A DNA stretch of 8,460 nt, taken from Oceanihabitans sp. (lineage in GTDB: Bacteria; Bacteroidota; Bacteroidia; Flavobacteriales; Flavobacteriaceae). Both the position numbers and the translations under genes were made by a program. The stretch lies in NCBI GenBank assembly GCA_018067265.1, contig JAGPUY010000275.1, forward strand, positions 1 to 8,460, in the 5' to 3' direction. The first letter of the stretch is position 1, and each line of letters begins with the position of its first letter. Of this stretch, positions 1-5,556 are shown piece after piece. Under the pieces are notes generated by a model. That model was not told where the DNA came from and did not search any database. It worked only from the letters and a program-made list of their open reading frames with translations.

Positions 1-1146
1 TAAATCTAATTCAATGTTTTTACGTTCGGTAATATCTTGAATAGTACCAACAAAATTTTTAGCTTCCCCGTTAAGATAAACAACTTCACCTAAACCATGA
101 ACCCACTTTAATTCCTTTTTATCTTTTGTTATAATTCTATATTCTAAATCAAATTTTCGTTTACTATTTTGACTTTCAAAAACATTTTCTTTAATAAGCG
201 ACCTATCTTCTTGGTGTACTATGGATTTCCAAAGATCAAAATCTACTACTACATCACTATTTACGCCAATAATATTATTAAAAGTGATTGAAGTATCACC
301 CACTAAGTTTTTTATACACAAATTAAAACTACCTATTTTCGCTACTTCCTGTGCTATTAATAGGGATTTTTCACTTTCTTGAAGTTTTAATTCAGAATGC
401 TTCCGATGGGTAATATCCTGTATAGTACCTATCAATTTTATAGGATTCGCTTCCTTATCAAAAACTAATTCTCCAATGCCGTGTACCCAAATTTCTTCTT
501 TGGTATCTAGTTTTAAAATTCTATATTCTTTATTGAATCTTTTATTATTTAGGACACAATACTCAAAATAACTTAGTAATCCTTCTCTTTCATCTGGATG
601 AATACGTTCTCCCCAACTTTCAACGGTTTTTTCATACGTTTCATTTATACCAAAAATACCATCTAAAACAGCAGAACCTTCCCAAGTACTTGTATTTAAA
701 TCTATAGCATAAGACCCAATATTACCAACTATTTGAGATTTCCTTAAATTATATTCGCTTTCTTTAAGTTTTACTTCGGCTTTTTTCCGCTCCGTAATAT
801 CTTGTGTGGTTCCAATAATTTTTATAGGATTTGCATCGTCATCAAAAAGAAATTCGCCTCTGGCATGCACCCAAATCTCTTTGTGGTTATCTATTCTTAC
901 AGCTCTGTATTCTATATTAATTTTCTTTCTATTTTGAACACAATTGTCATAATAAGCTAATACTTCTTCTCTTTGATCTGGATGAATAATATCACTCCAA
1001 CCTGTCTCTGTTTTTAAATACGATTTATCAATTCCGAAAATTTTGTTTAGAACAGCAGAACTTTCCCAAACCTTTGTAGGTATATCCACAGTATAAGACC
1101 CAATATTTGCAACTATTTGAGACTGTCTTAAACTATACTCACTTTC
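1..1146 (-). repeat. Three PAS units with an exact 384-nt period in the receiver-GAF-PAS gene
   Basis: Blocks 763-1146, 379-762 and 1-378 (the last cut by the edge) each start with ESEY/ESEK. Each then carries SQIVANIGS, SQIVGNIGS or AQEVAKIGS, and later EIWVH or ELKWVH, a G-T-QDIT ending and a basic linker. The period is 128 codons both times. The first two blocks are closest, also at DNA level around the linker; the third is more diverged. The first PAS of the kinase (AQQIAKLGSW) belongs to the same subtype. Confidence 0.85.
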
Positions 1147-2523
1147 TAACAGTTTTAATTCGGCTTTTTTACGTTCGGTTACATCCCGTGCAATACCAAG
1201 TATTTTACCATCTTTTTGAAGTTTTGCTGACACCTCTAAATCTAAGAGCGATTTATCTTTACGTAGAAATTTTCTAGCAAAAATAATGGCTTCACCAGCA
1301 AGTAATCGGTTATGGTTTTCTTCATTTTGAATAAAACCACCAACATTAAAATCTTCAATTTTCAAGTTTAAAAACTCGTTCTTGGTATATCCTAAACTGA
1401 TGTAGGCCGCCTTATTGAAATCATGTATTTCACCATCTAAAGAATAGGAAATTATTGCATCATTCGCTTGATCAATTAATGCTCTATACGATTCATCTTT
1501 CTTCTTAATTTCTGCAACAATTCTAGATTTTTCAATAGCAAGATTAACTAAGTTTAATGTAAAATTAAGCTCACGAATATCACTCAAAGAAGGCGCATTT
1601 ATAGACTTACTATAAATAGCAAAAGTTCCTATTACCGTTTTATCTTTTCCAAAAATAGGAATAGACCAACACGAGTTCAACTTGAATTTTAATGCAATAT
1701 TCTTATAATCTACCCATAACGGATCTGTACTTATATTGGAAACAATAACTGATTTTTTATGAAATGCTGCCGAACCGCAAGAACCAACATTTGGTCCTAT
1801 TGGAATTTTTTTTACTGCCAGCTTATAAAATTCTGGTAACGAAGGTGCAGATTCTAGATTAAGATGCATACCATCTTGATCCATTAAACTAATAGAACCA
1901 TAATAATCTGGATGAACAGATTGATAATTTAAAAGCAGACGGTCAAAAATTTCGTTTAAAGGTATATTTAGTGCAATTAAATCTAATATTTCATTTTTAT
2001 GAATTAATAATTGCTCTGCTTTTTCTCGTTCTAAAACCTCTTTTTCGAGGTCCAAATTTTTATGTTCAAGCTTACTAATCAAGCGTTTACTATACAGTTT
2101 TAAAACTTCTTCTTCGGTAAATTTTACATTTTTAAGGGGCTCTGCTTCGAGTTTAACTTTACCAAAAAGACCTTGAACTACTGCGGTAATTTTATTTTGG
2201 TCTGTTGGTTTTCTTAGAAATTGATCTGCCCCTAATTTTATGGCAAAATCTTCATCAAGCGCTTCGGTATACGTAGATGTGTAAAAAACAAATGGAATAT
2301 CTTTAAAGGATTCCTCTTTTTTACAAGCTTGACAAAACATATACCCATCCATAACAGGCATTAAAATATCTGAGATAATTAAATCCACATTATATTCATG
2401 CAGTTTTTCTAAGCCTTCTTTACCGTCTTTAGCTTCTACAACAACATAACCAACTTCCTCAAGTATAACTCTAAGTAAATACAGGTTTTCAAAAGTATCA
2501 TCTACTATTAATATCGTTTTCAT
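1..2523 (-). CDS. Receiver-GAF-multi-PAS signalling protein, 3' end cut off by the window edge (probable hybrid histidine kinase)
   Basis: The frame starts at the ATG in 2523-2521 and has no stop for 841 codons down to base 1, so the gene continues beyond the left edge. Residues 1-120 are a receiver domain with all key residues: acidic pair D8/D9, phospho-acceptor D52, T82 and K105. A charged helical linker of about 60 residues follows. Next is a GAF domain (about 182-335) with PIGPNVGSCGSAAF at 241-254, TDPLWVDY at 266-273 and CWSIPI at 285-290. Four PAS/PAC units then run at about 343-455, 466-582, 594-710 and 722-838, each closing with a DITERK-like linker. The last three repeat every 128 residues. 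No transmembrane segment is seen, so it should be cytoplasmic. The start lies only 7 bp after the stop of the small response-regulator gene, which suggests coupled translation. Proteins of this layout usually end in HisKA/HATPase_c, but that part is not in the window and the kinase call is inference. The domain calls themselves are secure. Confidence 0.93.
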   Translation of the reverse strand, partial: MKTILIVDDTFENLYLLRVILEEVGYVVVEAKDGKEGLEKLHEYNVDLIISDILMPVMDGYMFCQACKKEESFKDIPFVFYTSTYTEALDEDFAIKLGADQFLRKPTDQNKITAVVQGLFGKVKLEAEPLKNVKFTEEEVLKLYSKRLISKLEHKNLDLEKEVLEREKAEQLLIHKNEILDLIALNIPLNEIFDRLLLNYQSVHPDYYGSISLMDQDGMHLNLESAPSLPEFYKLAVKKIPIGPNVGSCGSAAFHKKSVIVSNISTDPLWVDYKNIALKFKLNSCWSIPIFGKDKTVIGTFAIYSKSINAPSLSDIRELNFTLNLVNLAIEKSRIVAEIKKKDESYRALIDQANDAIISYSLDGEIHDFNKAAYISLGYTKNEFLNLKIEDFNVGGFIQNEENHNRLLAGEAIIFARKFLRKDKSLLDLEVSAKLQKDGKILGIARDVTERKKAELKLLESEYSLRQSQIVANIGSYTVDIPTKVWESSAVLNKIFGIDKSYLKTETGWSDIIHPDQREEVLAYYDNCVQNRKKINIEYRAVRIDNHKEIWVHARGEFLFDDDANPIKIIGTTQDITERKKAEVKLKESEYNLRKSQIVGNIGSYAIDLNTSTWEGSAVLDGIFGINETYEKTVESWGERIHPDEREGLLSYFEYCVLNNKRFNKEYRILKLDTKEEIWVHGIGELVFDKEANPIKLIGTIQDITHRKHSELKLQESEKSLLIAQEVAKIGSFNLCIKNLVGDTSITFNNIIGVNSDVVVDFDLWKSIVHQEDRSLIKENVFESQNSKRKFDLEYRIITKDKKELKWVHGLGEVVYLNGEAKNFVGTIQDITERKNIELDL

Positions 2524-2530
2524 GCCCTAA

Positions 2531-2899
2531 TTATGCTTTATATATACTTTCCATTTGCTTTACAAAAGTATCTGGATTAATAGGTTTTTCTATATATCCA
2601 TTTGCACCAGCTTCCATTGCTTTTTCTTTATCTCCAGCCATTGCGTATGATGTTACGGCTATAATTACTGTGTTTTTCGGCAAACCATTATTTCTTAACT
2701 TGCTACAAATCTCATAACCATCCATGTCTGGTAATTGTATATCTATTAAGATAACTTCAGGATGGTTTTCATGGGCTAAATTTAATCCATCCGTTCCGTT
2801 ATAGGCCTTCAGCACACCATACGAACTGTTAGTAAGGAGGTATGAAAGCATATACATATTTTGTTCATTATCTTCAATTATTAAAATGGTAGGTTTCAT
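2531..2899 (-). CDS. Single-domain response regulator (DivK-like receiver, no output domain)
   Basis: This is a complete 122-residue CheY-fold receiver and nothing else. It has the acidic pocket E9/D10, phospho-acceptor D53 followed by LPDMDG, switch residue T83 and conserved K105 in EKPIN. The stretch after T83 (SYAMAGDKEKAMEAG) and the KPIN ending resemble stand-alone receivers of the DivK type. Such proteins lack DNA-binding or enzyme domains and act by protein contact or as shuttles in a phosphorelay. The ATG at 2899 leads directly into the first beta strand (KPTILIIEDN), so the start is firm. The gene lies 86 bp after the kinase stop and 7 bp before the next gene. The kinase encoded just upstream is the obvious phosphodonor, by inference from position. 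It is only distantly similar to the receiver at the N-terminus of the following gene, so the two are not a recent duplication. No gene symbol can be given: DivK is a family resemblance, not proven orthology. Confidence 0.95.
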   Translation of the reverse strand: MKPTILIIEDNEQNMYMLSYLLTNSSYGVLKAYNGTDGLNLAHENHPEVILIDIQLPDMDGYEICSKLRNNGLPKNTVIIAVTSYAMAGDKEKAMEAGANGYIEKPINPDTFVKQMESIYKA

Positions 2900-2985
2900 T
2901 TTTTGTATATAAAATTTAATATCAACGGGTTAAACTCTAAATATATTAAAATTGGTATTATAAACTAAACTAAAATCACATTATA
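2900..2985. other. 86-bp AT-rich gap between the kinase and the small response regulator
   Basis: This is the second non-coding gap met in transcription order. It is very AT-rich, and I see no GC-rich hairpin with a T tract that would act as a terminator. I also see no clear TAnnTTTG promoter box with a partner element at the right distance. No Shine-Dalgarno sequence precedes the ATG at 2899; the bases just before it are A/T only. Read-through from the kinase gene is therefore the simplest reading. The gap is long enough to hide a weak internal promoter that I cannot recognise. Confidence 0.6.
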
Positions 2986-5514
2986 TTATTCTTTGTAAGA
3001 ATATTCTAAGGGCAATTTAAACATGAAATCACTGCCTTTACCTAGTTCACTTTCTACTTGAATTGTACCGCCTAATTTTTCAACTAAACTTTTACAAATA
3101 GCCAATCCAAGACCAGTACCTTCATGCTTTCTATTAAGACCTCCTTCTATTTGAATAAAAGGCATAAATAATTTAATAGCATCTTTTTTAGTAATTCCTA
3201 TTCCTTGGTCTATAACTTGAGTAACAAGCACATTATCTTTAACATGAACTTTAACAACGATTATTCCTTTTTCAGAAAACTTAATAGCGTTAGAAAGCAA
3301 GTTTAATAATACTTGCTCTACACGTCTTTCATCACTTACTAGCGTGATATCAAAATCAGAAATTTCTGTTTTTATAACAAGCCCTTTTCTTGAAGCTTGT
3401 GGTTCTAGAAAATCAATGGTATTCTCTAAAGATTCTAGGTAATTAAATGGATAAAAGGATACTTTTAATTTCCCTGCTTCTATTTTAGAGATATCTAAGA
3501 CATCATTAATTAGGCTTAATAAATGCGCGCTACTATTTTTAACCATAGAGAGTTGCTTTTTCTGCTCTACATTTAATGGCCCAGCTAATTCCTTTAGTAA
3601 AATCCCTGTAAACCCAATAATAGAATTCATTGGTGTTCTTAACTCATGAGACATGGTTGCTAAAAATGCAGATTTCATTAAATCTGCAGATTGTGCTTTT
3701 ACCTTTTCTTTTTCTAACTCGTTAGATTGCAGATTTATATCCTCTAATAGGTTTAATAAAGCTTCTTTACTATCATTGAGTTCTTCGGTTCTCGAATTCA
3801 CTAATTCCTCTAGATTATTTTTAAAAATTAACAACTCTTTTTCGTTTGCAATTCTTTCTGTAATATCTGTAGCGATTCCAATATATCCATGCATATTATT
3901 ATCTGCATCTAAAAGCTTTGTTGCCTTTACTGCAACACTAGTGTTTTTTTTATTTTTATCCTGAAACCTATACTCCGATTTAAATTCTTTGCCCTGACTT
4001 ACTGCCTCTTCCCATTTTTTCAATACTCTTTCTTTATCATCAGGATGCAAGCCGTTGTGCCACCCAAACCTCATGGCATCTAAAAAATTCATTCCTGTAT
4101 ATTTTAGCCATTCGTCATTTACATAGGTACACTCTCCTTTTTCATTGGTATTAAAAATAGCAACTGGCGCATTAGAAGCGAGGCTACGGTACAATAGTTC
4201 TCTGTTTTTAAGAACCTCTTCTGTTTTTATTCTACTTGTAACATCTTGTATGGTACCAAAAGATTTTTTAGCAATCTGATTTTTATCATAAAATGTTTCG
4301 CACTGTTCATTTACATATTTAATACGATCATTATCCAACTTTAACCTGTAAATTATTTGATAAGAACTTTTGTTTTTTACGGAATCTGCATAGATTTCCA
4401 TTACCATTTCCATATCTTCTGGATGAATAGCATCTAAAAACGCCTCATAAGTAACCTCAAAATCCTCAGGATTCTTTTCAAATATCCTATACATCTCATT
4501 GGACCATGACAATTTATTCTGTTCCTTATCCAACTCCCAACTCCCAAGTTTAGCAATCTGTTGTGCCTTTTTTAAATTGGCTTCACTTTTTTTAATTTTT
4601 TTTGATGTTGTTTTATGAATGGACTTTAATTGCTCTTCTTGCACTAAAAGTTTAGAGGCAATCAATCCCTTTAATCGCGTAGATCGACCGCCAAAATACC
4701 AAACACTCCAACTACTAAAAAACGCTATTAAAACGCCAAGTATGGAAGACCATATGGCCGTATTAAATTTTTGCTGTAATGGCACCACATAGAGTTTCCA
4801 CTCCCCAACAGACATTTCTACGGGTACTGCAAATTCTTTATAAGGGGATATATCGTTTTCTAAAAAAAACTCTTCTTTTCCCGTTTCCAAATTGACCCTA
4901 GACAATTGATAAATAAAACGATTTTCATTAGAGCTATCTATAATCAAATCATTAAAAAAAGTAGAGAGCTTTGTAACCACGGCCGAAAACCCAGAAAACT
5001 CACCATCTATAAAAATTGGCTGCCTACTTACCATACCAACACCTCCTTGTTCTAGATGAACTGGACCTGCAATAAAAAAATCTTTTCTTTTAATAGTAGT
5101 GAGTGACCCACTACGACCTTCAGGGCTTGTTAGAATATTAAAACCAATAACTTCATTGCTTTTTAAAGGATAAACATTGGTAATATACCCTTCACGATCC
5201 ACTAGTTCTACAACATCAAAATATTTGCTTCTATTTAATAATTCGGCTGCAATTTTATCAAAATCTGGTGGTATTCCATTTCTTTCTACTATATATTCTA
5301 GTGATTTTGTAGCCGAATAGCTATACATAACTAGCGATTGCAGTTTTTCTTTAATTAAACTTACTTGGTTATTTATTTCTCTTTTCTGCTCATTACTATT
5401 TATCACATACTCTTGATAAGCAATATATTGAGTAGCAAAAAGCAACACTATAAAAAACAAAAAAGCTAATACTAAAGGTTTTTTAAAAAAAAGAGAAGAA
5501 GTACTTTTATTCAT
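2986..5514 (-). CDS. Membrane CHASE-PAS-PAS sensor histidine kinase
   Basis: This is a complete 842-residue sensor kinase. A hydrophobic helix at about 13-33 and a second at about 252-274 flank an extracytoplasmic CHASE domain (about 65-245), recognised by TNVYPLKSNEVIGFN (112-126) and GPVHLEQGGVGMVSRQPIF (150-168). A coiled-coil linker (285-320) leads to PAS 1 (about 315-430, QQIAKLGSWELD type) and PAS 2 (about 440-556, SNAPVAIFNTN type). A second long coiled coil (560-612) precedes HisKA, whose H-box SHELRTP spans 622-628; H623 is the phosphorylated histidine. HATPase_c (about 722-838) has the N box NLLSNAIKF with N738 and N742, the G1 box DQGIG at 769-773 and the G2 box EGTGLGL at 798-804. 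All catalytic elements are intact. There is no C-terminal receiver, so it must pass phosphate to a separate protein, most simply the single-domain regulator 86 bp downstream. Bacterial CHASE ligands are mostly unknown, and none can be named here. The ATG at 5514 is supported by the basic, then hydrophobic, N-terminus. Confidence 0.96.
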   Translation of the reverse strand: MNKSTSSLFFKKPLVLAFLFFIVLLFATQYIAYQEYVINSNEQKREINNQVSLIKEKLQSLVMYSYSATKSLEYIVERNGIPPDFDKIAAELLNRSKYFDVVELVDREGYITNVYPLKSNEVIGFNILTSPEGRSGSLTTIKRKDFFIAGPVHLEQGGVGMVSRQPIFIDGEFSGFSAVVTKLSTFFNDLIIDSSNENRFIYQLSRVNLETGKEEFFLENDISPYKEFAVPVEMSVGEWKLYVVPLQQKFNTAIWSSILGVLIAFFSSWSVWYFGGRSTRLKGLIASKLLVQEEQLKSIHKTTSKKIKKSEANLKKAQQIAKLGSWELDKEQNKLSWSNEMYRIFEKNPEDFEVTYEAFLDAIHPEDMEMVMEIYADSVKNKSSYQIIYRLKLDNDRIKYVNEQCETFYDKNQIAKKSFGTIQDVTSRIKTEEVLKNRELLYRSLASNAPVAIFNTNEKGECTYVNDEWLKYTGMNFLDAMRFGWHNGLHPDDKERVLKKWEEAVSQGKEFKSEYRFQDKNKKNTSVAVKATKLLDADNNMHGYIGIATDITERIANEKELLIFKNNLEELVNSRTEELNDSKEALLNLLEDINLQSNELEKEKVKAQSADLMKSAFLATMSHELRTPMNSIIGFTGILLKELAGPLNVEQKKQLSMVKNSSAHLLSLINDVLDISKIEAGKLKVSFYPFNYLESLENTIDFLEPQASRKGLVIKTEISDFDITLVSDERRVEQVLLNLLSNAIKFSEKGIIVVKVHVKDNVLVTQVIDQGIGITKKDAIKLFMPFIQIEGGLNRKHEGTGLGLAICKSLVEKLGGTIQVESELGKGSDFMFKLPLEYSYKE

Positions 5515-5521
5515 AAGTAAA

Positions 5522-5529
5522 CAAAGTTA
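5522..5529 (-). promoter_or_regulatory. Possible Bacteroidota-type -7 promoter box before the kinase gene
   Basis: On the minus strand this reads TAACTTTG, a full match to the TAnnTTTG -7 consensus known in Bacteroidota. It ends only 7 bases before the kinase ATG, so a transcript from it would be almost leaderless. No TTTG-like -33 element is visible about 19-21 bp upstream. In AT-rich DNA an 8-mer with two free positions can occur by chance. The 42-bp gap to the upstream gene makes co-transcription at least as likely. Confidence 0.22.
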
Positions 5530-5532
5530 AAT

Positions 5533-5545
5533 AGATTATTAATCT
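5533..5545. repeat. Short palindrome AGATTA-T-TAATCT upstream of the kinase gene
   Basis: Two perfect 6-base arms around one central base sit in the 42-bp gap between the multi-PAS gene and the kinase gene. They lie just upstream of the possible -7 box, where the -33/-7 spacer would be. This is a suitable place for a repressor site, but the arms are short and AT-rich. The palindrome itself is certain; any regulatory role is a guess. It is too weak to be a terminator stem and lacks a following T tract. Confidence 0.25.
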
Positions 5546-5556
5546 TAATAGTTAAT

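Noticed and set aside
2524..2530. Shine-Dalgarno for the receiver-GAF-PAS gene (TTAGGGC just before the ATG)
   Set aside because: AGGG is too close to the ATG for normal spacing, and Bacteroidota rarely use Shine-Dalgarno pairing. Coupling to the upstream stop is a better explanation.
2900..2985. Intrinsic terminator after the kinase gene
   Set aside because: Only A/T-rich short complementarities are present. There is no stable stem followed by a T tract on the minus strand.
3653..3964. Plus-strand open frame of 103 codons
   Set aside because: It lies wholly inside the kinase gene, opposite the second PAS and the coiled coil. Its product is a low-complexity Ser/Phe/Leu-rich string typical of the antisense of coding AT-rich DNA.
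5479..5492. T6A8 run within the first 15 codons of the kinase, a possible phase-variation tract
   Set aside because: Runs of this size are common across this AT-rich window, for example near 3943-3957. The frame is intact and nothing else suggests slippage control.
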